A stretch of 64,000 nt of DNA from Gloeobacter kilaueensis JS1 (GTDB taxonomy: Bacteria; Cyanobacteriota; Cyanobacteriia; Gloeobacterales; Gloeobacteraceae). Below the pieces are notes generated by a model. The model saw only the letters and a list, made by a program, of their open reading frames with translations, was not told where the DNA came from and ran no database searches. Location of the stretch: NCBI RefSeq assembly GCF_000484535.1, contig NC_022600.1, positions 2,852,001 to 2,916,000 of the forward strand. Direction: 5' to 3'. The first letter of the stretch is position 1; every line of letters begins with the position of its first letter. This document shows, piece after piece, positions 1 through 8,441 of this stretch. The translations under genes were made by a program, and so were the position numbers.

Positions 1-57
1 GGTTGCAGGTAAAGTTGCAAATTTTGGTCCAGGCATGGCCAGTATCGCCTGCCCCAG

Positions 58-63
58 TATAAT
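58..63 (+). promoter_or_regulatory. candidate -10 box for psaM
   Basis: A perfect TATAAT hexamer lies 29 bases before the TTG start of psaM and ahead of its Shine-Dalgarno. I see no convincing -35 hexamer at the usual spacing, so this is only a plausible promoter element. Confidence 0.4.
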
Positions 64-91
64 GAGCCCAGGATTTGCAAAGGAGCACCCC

Positions 92-193
92 TTGAGCACC
101 GTCGTCTCTCCCGCCCAGGTGGCGATTGCCTTTGTCGTGGCTGCGATCGCCGGTATCGCCGCTTTGTTGCTGGCGACTGCCCTGGCCAAATAA
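92..193 (+). CDS. psaM: photosystem I reaction centre subunit XII (PsaM)
   Basis: This is a 33-residue single-helix membrane peptide, normally bound at the periphery of photosystem I near PsaB. It reads MSTVVSPAQVAIAFVVAAIA and ends LLATALAK. The pattern AQV, a hydrophobic core, then an L-x-T-x-L-x-K end matches PsaM position by position, and its length is close to the usual 31 residues. The start is TTG, supported by an AAGGAG-type Shine-Dalgarno at about 79-86. It stands alone, ahead of a small unknown membrane gene on the same strand. Gloeobacter photosystem I lacks several small subunits but is reported to keep PsaM, which agrees with this call. The identification rests on alignment by eye of a very short protein. 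Confidence 0.72.
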   Translation: MSTVVSPAQVAIAFVVAAIAGIAALLLATALAK

Positions 194-203
194 CCAACCA
201 CCT

Positions 204-539
204 ATGACCCGCTCTGCAGCTTTTTCTGGCCGATCGCGGCGGAACCTGCCGGTGCCGCTGGTCCTCGGTCCCGCCCTGGGCCTTTTGCTGGTCGCTGCCT
301 TCGCTGCCCTCGCTGCCGTTCACCTGTGGCACCTGTGGCAGTTTCAGAGTGCCCAGTTTGCCCACTTGAACGAACTGGAGACGGTTCTTGCCCACGCCAG
401 GGTCCAAAAGGAGCAGCGGCAGGCGGATCTGGCCCGCCGCTTCGATCCGCACCAGTTGCAGCCGCTGCTGCGGGAGCGCTACGGCTGGGTGGATCCGCGC
501 GATCTCATCGTCCGGCTCCAGCCTCCAGCCAAAAAATAG
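204..539 (+). CDS. small single-pass membrane protein, unknown
   Basis: This is an 111-residue protein. A basic N-terminus (about residues 1-17) is followed by one hydrophobic segment (about 18-45), then a short helical, charged stretch rich in Gln, Arg and Leu, and a basic Lys-Lys end. The layout (short cytoplasmic tail, one helix, short coiled coil) resembles FtsB/DivIC-type division proteins, but I see no diagnostic motif. The start at 204 is ten bases after the psaM stop, so the two may be co-transcribed. An upstream in-frame codon at 126 would overlap psaM and is unlikely. Function unknown. Confidence 0.55.
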   Translation: MTRSAAFSGRSRRNLPVPLVLGPALGLLLVAAFAALAAVHLWHLWQFQSAQFAHLNELETVLAHARVQKEQRQADLARRFDPHQLQPLLRERYGWVDPRDLIVRLQPPAKK

Positions 540-548
540 CGCCCGCAC

Positions 549-1565
549 CTAGCGCGCCCGCTCGCTGCGGGTAGAGGCGCTGCGCTGCAGGTCTCTCAGC
601 CAGTCTGAGATCTGGCGCGAGAGTTGTTGGACGCCGATGCCGGTTTCGCTAATCAGGTGCCGGAACTGGCTTGCGTAAAAATCGACGGCCCGCTCGAACT
701 CGGCGGTGGGCGGCGGCTCTTGCCCCCGGCGCACGTAGTTGCCACTGATAATCCGATCAAAGTCTCCCGCCTGGATCCAGCGCGTCAACTCGGAGACGCG
801 GCGCACCGCGTAGGGGTGGGTAGTGCCCATCTCACCAAAAAAGCGCAGGCCGCGATCGAGATAATCGTCCCAGCTCTCGTACTGGCTCGCTTGCTGGATG
901 AAGGCATCGACGTTGAGGCCCTCGACGTTGCCGCCCGCCAGTTTCATCAAAGTCCGGCAGTGGATGCGCGGGTCGCGGACGACCAGAGCTGCCGCCCGGT
1001 CGCAGGTCAGCTCCGAAGCGCGCGACCATTCCAGCAAAATCAAAGTGATTGCCTGGAGCGGCAGTCCGCTCAAGGGCGGTAGCGGCAGGGTGTTCCAGCT
1101 AATCTGCAACAGCAAGAATAAAACCGTGCGGTAGAGCACATGCTCGGAGAGAATGTGGCCGACCTCGTGGGCGAGTACCGATTTGAGTTCGTCCTTGTCG
1201 AGGATCGAGGTGAGGCCAGAGTTGAGAATGACGATGGGCCGATCCGCACCGTAGGCCATCGCGTTGACCTGGGGAGTCTGCAGCAGATACAGCTCGTAGA
1301 CGCTGGGCAGATCGAGGGTGTCAAGGCAGCTGAGATACGCCTGGTAGAGCTGGGGCAGTTGATTGGGACCGAGCCGGATGCCGTTACCGAGCAGATCCTG
1401 CTTGATCGAGCGCTCGAAACCGAACTCGAAGAGCTTTTTGACCAAAACGTCGATAAAAGGAATCTGCTTGAGGGCAGCGGTGGCGGCGCGATCGGCGGGG
1501 TGCTCGTAGGCTTTGGGGCTGATGCCGGTGAGCCGGTAGGGCGTGGGCGCGGTGCTACTGGTCAT
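549..1565 (-). CDS. M48-family zinc metalloprotease
   Basis: This 338-residue protein is probably a membrane-linked peptidase of the M48 (Ste24/HtpX-like) family. The zinc-binding HExxH motif appears as HEVGHILSEH near residue 134. A hydrophobic stretch follows (about 145-175), then a downstream ELTCDRAA segment that supplies the third zinc ligand in this family. Cyanobacterial proteins of this length usually carry the M48 domain after a helical N-terminus, as here. The ATG start at 1565 is the only one that includes the whole N-terminal region. It lies on the minus strand, downstream of murF by about 40 bases, so co-transcription with dnaJ-murF is possible. Substrate unknown. Confidence 0.85.
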   Translation of the reverse strand: MTSSTAPTPYRLTGISPKAYEHPADRAATAALKQIPFIDVLVKKLFEFGFERSIKQDLLGNGIRLGPNQLPQLYQAYLSCLDTLDLPSVYELYLLQTPQVNAMAYGADRPIVILNSGLTSILDKDELKSVLAHEVGHILSEHVLYRTVLFLLLQISWNTLPLPPLSGLPLQAITLILLEWSRASELTCDRAAALVVRDPRIHCRTLMKLAGGNVEGLNVDAFIQQASQYESWDDYLDRGLRFFGEMGTTHPYAVRRVSELTRWIQAGDFDRIISGNYVRRGQEPPPTAEFERAVDFYASQFRHLISETGIGVQQLSRQISDWLRDLQRSASTRSERAR

Positions 1566-1604
1566 ACGGAACCGTCGAAATCGGATGCCCTATTGTGGCC
1601 TGTT

Positions 1605-2957
1605 CTATGACTTTTCGTCCTGCAACAACTGCTGCAGATGGGTCAAAGCCACTTCGAGGCCAACGGCCCTGGACGCCTTAAATAAAATCCGATCGCCCGG
1701 TTGCGCCGTCGCCGCCAGATACGTGGCGATTGTCCGGTGATCGGGCAGGGAAGTGCTTGCCATCCCCTGGGCCCCTGCGAGCAGCGCAGCCGTATCCTCC
1801 CCCGCCTCCAGGACCACCAGCTCATCGATCCCGAGAGCACGGCATTGCTTGCCTAGCCGGTGGTGCAGCGCGTAGCTGAAATCGCCTAACTCGCGCATCT
1901 GACCCAGTACGGCGATGCGGCGTCCGCCCGGCAGTTGGGCGAGCCATTCGAGGGCGGCGCGGGCCGACTCCGGGGCGCTGTTGTAAGTTTCGTCGATGAG
2001 TTGTATGTCTTCAGACAGCGTCAGCAGGCGGCTACGGCCCTCCGGCAGTTGCAGGTCTTTTAGGCCGGAGCGCACCTGTTCCAGATCCAGCCCGAGCTGA
2101 ACGGCGACGGCGAGGGCGGCGATAAAGTTGAGCAGATTGTGGCGGCCCGGCAGCGGCGGCACAAAAGGAACGCCCCGCACCCAGAGCAACTGGCCGTCGA
2201 AGTGGCCGGTCAGATCGGCGTCACTGCCTTCTAAGCCAAAAGTCTGCACCCTGCCTCCCCAAAAGCGGCGGGCCGTCGCCAGCAGCCTCTCATCCTCGGC
2301 GTTGAGGATGGCAACCCCTATATCGGTGGCAAGAGCCGCCAACAGTTCGCACTTGGCGGCGGCGATCGCCTCGTAGGAACCCAGCCGTCCGATGTGGGCG
2401 CTGCCGATGTTGGTGATGAGTCCGACCGTAGGAAGTGCGCAACGGGCGAGCCGGTCGATCTCGCCGGGTCCGCGCATCCCCATCTCGACGACGCAGAAGC
2501 GATGAGCAGCGTTCAAGCCCAAAAGCAGCTTCGGCACCCCGACATCGTTGTTTTCGTTTTTGGGCGGAGCGAGCACCGGACCGGCGGTGGCGAGTACGGC
2601 GCGGATGAGTTCGCGGGTGGTGGTCTTGCCCACCGAGCCGGTAACGGCGACCACCGGCAGCGCGAAGTGCTCCCGCCACCAGCGGGCCAGCGCCTGGTAC
2701 GCGATGAGCGTATCGGCGACCAGCAGGTGGGGCTGCGGTACGGGCCGCTCGACGATGGCGAGAATGGCTCCCTGCTCGAACGCCTGCCCTACGTAGTCGT
2801 GGCCGTCGAAGCGCTCGCCCCTCAGCGCCACAAAGAGCGACCCGGCCCCCAGGCTGCGCGTGTCGGTACTGACGCCCCAGACGCGCTCCGGCAACTGCCC
2901 GCCCCCAAGAACGGCGGCAAGTAAGGCTCCAAGTGCAGCGGTCTCGATCGTAAACAC
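1605..2957 (-). CDS. murF: UDP-N-acetylmuramoyl-tripeptide--D-alanyl-D-alanine ligase (MurF)
   Basis: MurF is the cytoplasmic ATP-dependent ligase that adds D-Ala-D-Ala to UDP-MurNAc-tripeptide, the last soluble step of peptidoglycan precursor synthesis. The 450-residue protein shows the Mur-ligase P-loop VTGSVGKTTTRE near residue 105, the PKNENNDVGVP segment typical of MurF, and the DETYNSAPES motif in the C-terminal half. Its length is normal for the family. The start is GTG at 2957, one base after the stop of the DnaJ-like gene, so translation of the two is probably coupled. Confidence 0.95.
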   Translation of the reverse strand: MFTIETAALGALLAAVLGGGQLPERVWGVSTDTRSLGAGSLFVALRGERFDGHDYVGQAFEQGAILAIVERPVPQPHLLVADTLIAYQALARWWREHFALPVVAVTGSVGKTTTRELIRAVLATAGPVLAPPKNENNDVGVPKLLLGLNAAHRFCVVEMGMRGPGEIDRLARCALPTVGLITNIGSAHIGRLGSYEAIAAAKCELLAALATDIGVAILNAEDERLLATARRFWGGRVQTFGLEGSDADLTGHFDGQLLWVRGVPFVPPLPGRHNLLNFIAALAVAVQLGLDLEQVRSGLKDLQLPEGRSRLLTLSEDIQLIDETYNSAPESARAALEWLAQLPGGRRIAVLGQMRELGDFSYALHHRLGKQCRALGIDELVVLEAGEDTAALLAGAQGMASTSLPDHRTIATYLAATAQPGDRILFKASRAVGLEVALTHLQQLLQDEKS

Positions 2958-2958
2958 C

Positions 2959-3648
2959 TCAGAACGCCGCTGTGCGCAGCAGCCGTTCAGCCGCCTTGAC
3001 GGCCTGGCCTCGCAGATCCCAGGCGATGCTCATCAGTTCCTGGCCAACGTGCAGGTGCTGGTAGTCGTAGTTCTGGGTAAAGTAGCGCAACTCGTCGAGG
3101 GCGTCTCCGAGTTGATTGAGGCCGTGAAACAACAGCTCCGCCACCAGCGCCGCCCCGGCGGGATTGGGTCTTGAAGCGAAGAGGGTGCGCGCCTGCTGGT
3201 AGTACTGCTGGCTGCGCTGGAGGTACGCCTCGAACTGGCCTATCAATTCGTCGTCGTAGGGGTCGTAAGAAAGTTCGTCCAGCTGGCGCTCAAAAGGCCG
3301 CACCACCTTCTGGATAGCGGCACTCACCGGCTGGTAGATTTCTTTGAGCCAACTCAGCCGCTCGTTGTCCTCGGAGACTCCCCGGCCCGCCGGAGCGCGG
3401 GGCACCGTCTGGGTAGCGGTCACTCCCCGCTCGCTGTCGCGGGCCAAAAGCCGGTCGTAGGAGCGCCGCCGCTCCGGTTCGCTTAAAACCTCGTAGGCTT
3501 CGTTGAGCGAAACCATCCGCTGATGACCGGCAGGCGCACCGGTATCGGGGTGGTGCTGCTTGGCCAGTCGCCGGTAGGCAGCGCGGATCTGCTCCGTCGT
3601 CGCCGACGGGTCGATGCCCAGGGTCTGGTAGTGCGTCGGTTTATCCAC
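2959..3648 (-). CDS. DnaJ-domain protein
   Basis: This 229-residue protein has an N-terminal J domain (about residues 5-70) with the HPD tripeptide (QHHPDTG) needed to stimulate the ATPase of an Hsp70/DnaK partner. The rest is helical and rich in Gln, Tyr and Leu. There is no Gly/Phe region or zinc-finger region, so it is a type III J protein rather than DnaJ itself. The start is GTG at 3648. Its stop sits one base before murF, which suggests an operon. The client is unknown. Confidence 0.87.
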   Translation of the reverse strand: MDKPTHYQTLGIDPSATTEQIRAAYRRLAKQHHPDTGAPAGHQRMVSLNEAYEVLSEPERRRSYDRLLARDSERGVTATQTVPRAPAGRGVSEDNERLSWLKEIYQPVSAAIQKVVRPFERQLDELSYDPYDDELIGQFEAYLQRSQQYYQQARTLFASRPNPAGAALVAELLFHGLNQLGDALDELRYFTQNYDYQHLHVGQELMSIAWDLRGQAVKAAERLLRTAAF

Positions 3649-3726
3649 CTCACCAGTTTAGGCGTTCGAGATACGCCGCGAATGTTCGCAGGCGGCAATC
3701 GGCGCGCTGCTTTGAGAGCCATTCAT

Positions 3727-4296
3727 CTAGGGCTTGAGTTGATCGAGGGCGAGATTCAGGGCCAGAACATTGACGCGGGGTTCACCAAAGATATTGAGAA
3801 ACCGGCCCTCCGTATGGGCGGCGACAAGTTGCCTCACGAGTGCCGGATCGAGGTTGCGCGCCCGGCCCACCCGGCCCACCTGCACCTCTGCTCCTGCCGG
3901 GGTGATATCCGGGTCGAGCCCCGATCCCGACGTCGTAACGAGGTCGATGGTCGGCTTGCTGCCGTTTTCGGTGGTGAGGGCAGTGACATCGCCCTGTACC
4001 CGCTCGATCAGCTTTTTGTTCGTCGCCCCGTACTGACTGGCTCCGGAAGCTTCTGCCTTGTAGTCGATCGAACTGGGCCGGCCATGAAAGTAGCGCGGCG
4101 AGGTGAACTTCTGGCCAATCAGGGCGGAGCCCACCGCCTCGCCTCTGGCATCTGTGACCAGCGAACCGTTCGCCTGACGGGGAAAAGCGAGCTGGGCGAA
4201 GACGGTGACGATGAGCGGATAGGCAAGGCCGCAGGCGATCCAGAAGAAGATCGTCATCCGCACGCTGGTCGTGATTTCTTTAAGAGCAGACATCAC
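3727..4296 (-). CDS. kdpC: potassium-transporting ATPase subunit KdpC (copy 1)
   Basis: KdpC is the single-pass subunit that stabilises the KdpFABC potassium pump and promotes ATP binding. The 189-residue protein has an N-terminal hydrophobic segment (about 12-35), then the family signature stretches SALIGQKFTSPRYFHGRPS and SGLDPDITPAGAEVQVGRVGRAR. It is the last gene of kdpF-kdpA-kdpB-kdpC, 15 bases after kdpB. A GTG at 4296 and an ATG at 4293 share one GGAG ribosome-binding site, so the start is uncertain by one codon. A diverged second copy lies at 10186-10764. Confidence 0.95.
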   Translation of the reverse strand: MMSALKEITTSVRMTIFFWIACGLAYPLIVTVFAQLAFPRQANGSLVTDARGEAVGSALIGQKFTSPRYFHGRPSSIDYKAEASGASQYGATNKKLIERVQGDVTALTTENGSKPTIDLVTTSGSGLDPDITPAGAEVQVGRVGRARNLDPALVRQLVAAHTEGRFLNIFGEPRVNVLALNLALDQLKP

Positions 4297-4311
4297 TCAG
4301 GTTCTCCAGTA

Positions 4312-6396
4312 TTAAACGAGGCCAACCGCGCTCACCAGCACGTCGATGAGCTTGATCCCGATAAAAGGAACGATCAGACCCCCGACGCCGTAGATGAGAA
4401 TGTTGCGCGTCAGTAGCTCGTCGGCGGTGAGGGGCTTAAATTGCACCCCGCGCAGAGCAAGCGGGATGAGCGCCGGAATAATCAAGGCATTGAAGATCAA
4501 AGCCGAAAGAATCGCCGAAGTCGGGCTGGTGAGGCCCATGACGTTGAGGGCTCCAATGCCCGCAGCCGAGAACATCGCCGGGATGATCGCGAAGTACTTG
4601 GAGACGTCGTTGGCGATGCTGAAGGTCGTGAGGGCACCACGGGTGATCAAAAGCTGCTTGCCGATCGTCACCACGTCGATGAGCTTGGTCGGGTCCGAAT
4701 CGAGATCGACCATGTTGGCCGCTTCTTTGGCAGCCTGGGTGCCGGAGTTCATCGCCACCCCCACATCCGCCTGCGCTAGAGCCGGTGCGTCGTTGGTGCC
4801 GTCGCCGGTCATCGCCACGAGCTTGCCCGCAGCCTGGTTTTCGCGGATCACCCGGATCTTGTCCTCGGGAGTCGCTTCGGCGATAAAGTCGTCTACCCCT
4901 GCCTCGGCGGCAATCACACTGGCGGTAATCCGGTTGTCGCCGGTGAGCATGATCGTCTTGATGCCCATGCGCCGCAACTCCTCGAAGCGCTGGCGGATAC
5001 CGGGCTTGACGATGTCTTTAAGATAAATGACGCCATAAATTTCTGTGCCCTGGCAGACGGCGAGCGGCGTGCCTCCCAGGCGCGAGACCCGCTCGGTGGC
5101 CGCTTCGAGATCGGCGGGCACCCGGCCCCCCTGGGCAATCACAGAGCGCTTGATCGCATCGACCGCTCCCTTGCGCACGCTGCGGCCATCGGCAAAATCC
5201 GTCCCGCTCATCCGGGTCTGGGCGGTAAATTCGATCCCCACGGCCCCCTCCGGGCTGTAGCCCCCCACTGCTCCCAGTTCACCTGCCAGGCGCACCACCG
5301 ACTTGCCCTCGGGTGTGGTGTCAAAGAGCGAAGCGGCCCAGGCGACGTTTGCCACCGCCAGCGGGCTGTGATCGCCCACAGGGACAAATTCGTCCGCCAG
5401 GCGGTTTCCGAGGGTGATCGTGCCGGTCTTGTCGAGGATCAAAGTGCCCACGTCCCCCGCCGCCTCTACCGCCTTACCGGAGGTGGCGATCACGTTGAAC
5501 TGGGCGACGCGGTCCATACCGGCGATACCGATGGCACTGAGCAGCCCCCCGATCGTGGTCGGAATCAGGGCCACCAGCAGCGCCACCAGCGTCGCGATGC
5601 TCACTGGAGCCTGGACAAAGTTGGCAAAGGGCGGCAGGGTGGCGACGACGATGAGAAAGATAAGCGTCAGGACCGCCAGCAGAACGGTGAGGGCGATCTC
5701 GTTGGGGGTCTTCTGCCGCTTTGCCCCCTCCACCAGGGCAATCATCCGGTCGATGAACGCCTCGCCCGGATTGGCGACGATGCGGATGCGCAGGGTGTCG
5801 GAGAGGATGCGCGTCCCGCCTGTCACCGTACTCGCCACATCCGAGCCGGGTTCTTTGATAACTGGAGCGGACTCGCCTGTGATCGCCGATTCGTCCACCG
5901 AGGCGACGCCGTCTAGAACTTCGCCGTCGCCGGGGATGAGATCCCCAGCTGACACCAGGACGACATCCCCCTTGCGCAGTTGGGTGGAGGAGACCTCCTC
6001 GATCTGCCCGTCCGCTGCCACCCGCCGGGCGAGCGTATCCTGCCTGGTGCGGCGCAGCGCGTCCGCCTGGGCTTTACCCCGTCCCTCGGCTACCGCCTCG
6101 GCAAAGTTGGCAAACAGCACCGTCACAAACAAGATTGCCGTGATCAAAGCGTTGAGCAACCGCGAATTGGATTGCGCGCCGAAGAGATCCGGTTGGAGGG
6201 TGATGGCGAGGGTGACGAGGGTGCCCAGGGCAACGACGAACATCACCGGATTTTTGTAGAGCGTCAGCGGGTTGAGCTTGACAAACGACTCGACGATCGC
6301 CCGCTGGTAAATCCCCGTACTATCCGTAGTACGCCGTTTGAGGGAGCGGCTGGTAGCGGAAGCAACGGGACTTTGGGGTCTATTTTTCAGTTGCAT
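4312..6396 (-). CDS. kdpB: potassium-transporting P-type ATPase subunit KdpB
   Basis: KdpB is the catalytic subunit of the high-affinity K+ pump, in the inner membrane. The 694-residue protein has normal family length and shows all P-type ATPase marks: the TGES actuator motif ([12 protein letters not shown]), the phosphorylation site DKTGTIT, and the hinge [20 protein letters not shown]. It is the only kdpB in the window although there are two kdpA and two kdpC genes. It lies between kdpA (9-base gap) and kdpC (15-base gap) and is surely co-transcribed with them. Confidence 0.98.
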   Translation of the reverse strand: MQLKNRPQSPVASATSRSLKRRTTDSTGIYQRAIVESFVKLNPLTLYKNPVMFVVALGTLVTLAITLQPDLFGAQSNSRLLNALITAILFVTVLFANFAEAVAEGRGKAQADALRRTRQDTLARRVAADGQIEEVSSTQLRKGDVVLVSAGDLIPGDGEVLDGVASVDESAITGESAPVIKEPGSDVASTVTGGTRILSDTLRIRIVANPGEAFIDRMIALVEGAKRQKTPNEIALTVLLAVLTLIFLIVVATLPPFANFVQAPVSIATLVALLVALIPTTIGGLLSAIGIAGMDRVAQFNVIATSGKAVEAAGDVGTLILDKTGTITLGNRLADEFVPVGDHSPLAVANVAWAASLFDTTPEGKSVVRLAGELGAVGGYSPEGAVGIEFTAQTRMSGTDFADGRSVRKGAVDAIKRSVIAQGGRVPADLEAATERVSRLGGTPLAVCQGTEIYGVIYLKDIVKPGIRQRFEELRRMGIKTIMLTGDNRITASVIAAEAGVDDFIAEATPEDKIRVIRENQAAGKLVAMTGDGTNDAPALAQADVGVAMNSGTQAAKEAANMVDLDSDPTKLIDVVTIGKQLLITRGALTTFSIANDVSKYFAIIPAMFSAAGIGALNVMGLTSPTSAILSALIFNALIIPALIPLALRGVQFKPLTADELLTRNILIYGVGGLIVPFIGIKLIDVLVSAVGLV

Positions 6397-6405
6397 GACA
6401 GGTTC

Positions 6406-8133
6406 CTAAAACGTCTTACCGGCGAGATTGGCGAAGAATTCGGCGATCGGCCCCAGGGCGGCAATCGGAAAGAGCGTCAGTCCACCGAGGATGAGGATCG
6501 TACCGGCGGTGACCGCTCCAAAAAGGGGCGTATCGGTGCGCAGGGTGCCGGGAGTCTCCGGCACCGGCTGTTTTTTCTGCAGGCCGCCCGCCAGAGCCAG
6601 CAAGGCGATGATCGGTGCGTAGCGCCCCAGAAGCAGAACGAGCGCACAGGTGAGGTTCCACCAGGGCACGGCACTGGTCAGACCGCCCAGGCCGGAGCCA
6701 TTGTTTGCGGCTGCCGAAGTGTACTCGTAGAAGGGCTCCATAAGCCCGTGGTAGGACGGATTGCCAAGGGAGATGAGCCCAGGGATGGCCACGGCGATCG
6801 CTGTCGGCACTTTGGTGATGATGGGCTGAATAAGAAAGATCACGCTTGCAAGCGCGACTTCCCGCTTCTCGATCTTGCGACCAAAGACTTCCGGGGTCCG
6901 CCCGACCATCAAGCCGGTGACAAAGACAGCGATGATCAAGAACACCAGGATGTAGGCGAGTCCGGTGCCCTGGCCGCCCCAGATCACCTGCATGAACATG
7001 TTGAAGATCGTTGCCAGCAGCGCCAGGGGCGTCAGCGAATCGTGCATCCCATTCACTGCTCCGGTCATCGTCCCGGTGGTGGAGGTGGCAAAGAGGGCAG
7101 TCTGTGCCCAACCAAAGCGGACCTCCTGGCCCTCGAAGTTGGGATTGGCACTGCCTAGAACGGCATTCAAGGTTGGATTGCCAAAAAATTCGCTGGTGGC
7201 GGCGACACCGACCAGGGCGACAAACAGCACGAAGATGGTCCAGAAAATGACCCAGCCCTGCTTCTTGTTGCCCGCCATGACCCCGAAGGTGTAGATGAAG
7301 GCGGTGGGAATCGAGAGCATCAGCAGGATCTGCACCAGGTTGGTAAAGGGGTTGGGATTTTCGTAGGGGTGAGCAGAATTGACGCCGTAGGAGCCGCCGC
7401 CGTTTTCACCCAGTTGCTTGATGCTCTCCATCGAGGCGAACGGCCCGGTAAAGAGTTTCTGGGTGGCGACGGTCCCGGTCTTGTTGTCCACCGTCGTCTG
7501 ATAGGGGTCGGTGAGCTTTACCTCAGTCAGGGCGCTCAAGTTCTGCGGCACCCCCTGGCTCAAGAAGACGACCGCAAAGACAATCGAGATCGGCATCAAG
7601 ATCCGCGAGATCGAGCGGGTGAGATCGACGTAGAAGTTGCCCATGGGCCGACCAAGAAGCCCACGGATAAAGGCAACCCCCACCGCCAGACCGGTTGCAG
7701 CCGAGGTGAACATCAAAAATTGCAGCCCGGCCATCTGGGCAAAATGGCTCGTCCCCGTCTCGCCGGAATAATGCTGCTGGTCGGTATTGGTCAAAAACGA
7801 GATCGCCGTGTGCAGAGCCGTATCCGGGCTCATCCCGGCAATCGCATTCGGATTGAAGGGCAGGCTTCCTTGAAACAGCAAGATCGTGAAGACCGGCACG
7901 AACATCGCGAGGTTGCTCACCAGCACCGCGCGCGCGTAAGTCCACCAATCCATATCCGCCGCCGAATCGACTCCCCCCAACCGGTACACCAGCCCCTCGA
8001 TCGGATCAAAGAGCGGATCGAGCCAGGTCCGCTCGAACTGAAAGACCCGCGCCATGTACGTTCCAAACAAAGGCACGATCGCCACCATCAAGGCGATCGT
8101 GACCGCAATCTGCAAAAAACCCTCAGTGGCCAT
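6406..8133 (-). CDS. kdpA: potassium-transporting ATPase subunit KdpA (copy 1)
   Basis: KdpA is the ion-channel-like subunit that binds and selects K+. The 575-residue polytopic protein carries the four pore-loop regions of the family. They appear here as [47 protein letters not shown] and [10 protein letters not shown]. Several loop residues differ from the commoner forms (for example SYGVN in place of FFNAN), whereas copy 2 is closer there. The start ATG at 8133 is 12 bases after the kdpF stop. It forms the canonical F-A-B-C operon. Confidence 0.96.
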   Translation of the reverse strand: MATEGFLQIAVTIALMVAIVPLFGTYMARVFQFERTWLDPLFDPIEGLVYRLGGVDSAADMDWWTYARAVLVSNLAMFVPVFTILLFQGSLPFNPNAIAGMSPDTALHTAISFLTNTDQQHYSGETGTSHFAQMAGLQFLMFTSAATGLAVGVAFIRGLLGRPMGNFYVDLTRSISRILMPISIVFAVVFLSQGVPQNLSALTEVKLTDPYQTTVDNKTGTVATQKLFTGPFASMESIKQLGENGGGSYGVNSAHPYENPNPFTNLVQILLMLSIPTAFIYTFGVMAGNKKQGWVIFWTIFVLFVALVGVAATSEFFGNPTLNAVLGSANPNFEGQEVRFGWAQTALFATSTTGTMTGAVNGMHDSLTPLALLATIFNMFMQVIWGGQGTGLAYILVFLIIAVFVTGLMVGRTPEVFGRKIEKREVALASVIFLIQPIITKVPTAIAVAIPGLISLGNPSYHGLMEPFYEYTSAAANNGSGLGGLTSAVPWWNLTCALVLLLGRYAPIIALLALAGGLQKKQPVPETPGTLRTDTPLFGAVTAGTILILGGLTLFPIAALGPIAEFFANLAGKTF

Positions 8134-8145
8134 TGCCTGTCTCCC

Positions 8146-8235
8146 CTAAAACCATTCCGGCTTGACCATGACCACCAGCAGGTAGACGGCCAGACCAACA
8201 GTCATCACCAACAGCAATCCCAGCGGCAGCGTCAT
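8146..8235 (-). CDS. kdpF: KdpF small subunit
   Basis: This is a 29-residue peptide that starts MTLPLGLLLVMTVGLAVYLL and ends KPEWF. It is one hydrophobic helix with a short polar tail, placed directly before kdpA. Both size and position match KdpF, the lipid-like stabilising subunit of the Kdp complex. No other reading frame is open here. KdpF sequences are poorly conserved, so position carries most of the weight. Confidence 0.85.
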   Translation of the reverse strand: MTLPLGLLLVMTVGLAVYLLVVMVKPEWF

Positions 8236-8326
8236 GCACGGTACTCCTGATTCAAAAACGCTTCGATTTCTCCATTGATTCACACCAATTTTGGCCGTTA
8301 CAACTGTGAAGAAACATCTCTGGTTC

Positions 8327-8395
8327 GGCGATATATATCAGTTGATATATGCGCCACTTTCGAGCAGAATATCTGCAAACTTGCAGGCCCAAATT
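8327..8395. repeat. 69-bp element shared with 15343-15411 (copy 1)
   Basis: This block matches 15343-15411 without gaps and with about seven mismatches in 69 positions. Here it sits 92 bases upstream of the kdpF start. The other copy sits 76 bases upstream of the trkA-like gene, in the same orientation relative to the gene. Both copies hold the 18-bp palindrome listed separately. The shared placement suggests a promoter or operator for a common potassium regulon. Confidence 0.85.
8333..8350. promoter_or_regulatory. 18-bp palindrome, candidate operator of kdpFABC
   Basis: The sequence is ATATATCA-GT-TGATATAT, two perfect 8-base arms with a 2-base spacer. It is identical to the palindrome at 15349-15366. 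Symmetry and spacing fit a site for a dimeric helix-turn-helix protein. It also contains TATATC/GATATA runs that could double as a -10 region. Which regulator binds it is unknown; the KdpE-like protein encoded at 14038-14724 is one candidate. Confidence 0.6.
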
Positions 8396-8441
8396 AAGAT
8401 GCAGGGCTCCTCAATCTTGCTGCAGTGGAGCGAGAGGTTAT

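Noticed and set aside
5368-7158. Plus-strand frames across kdpB and kdpA
   Set aside because: Antisense shadows with His/Gln/Arg/Gly bias and no start signals.
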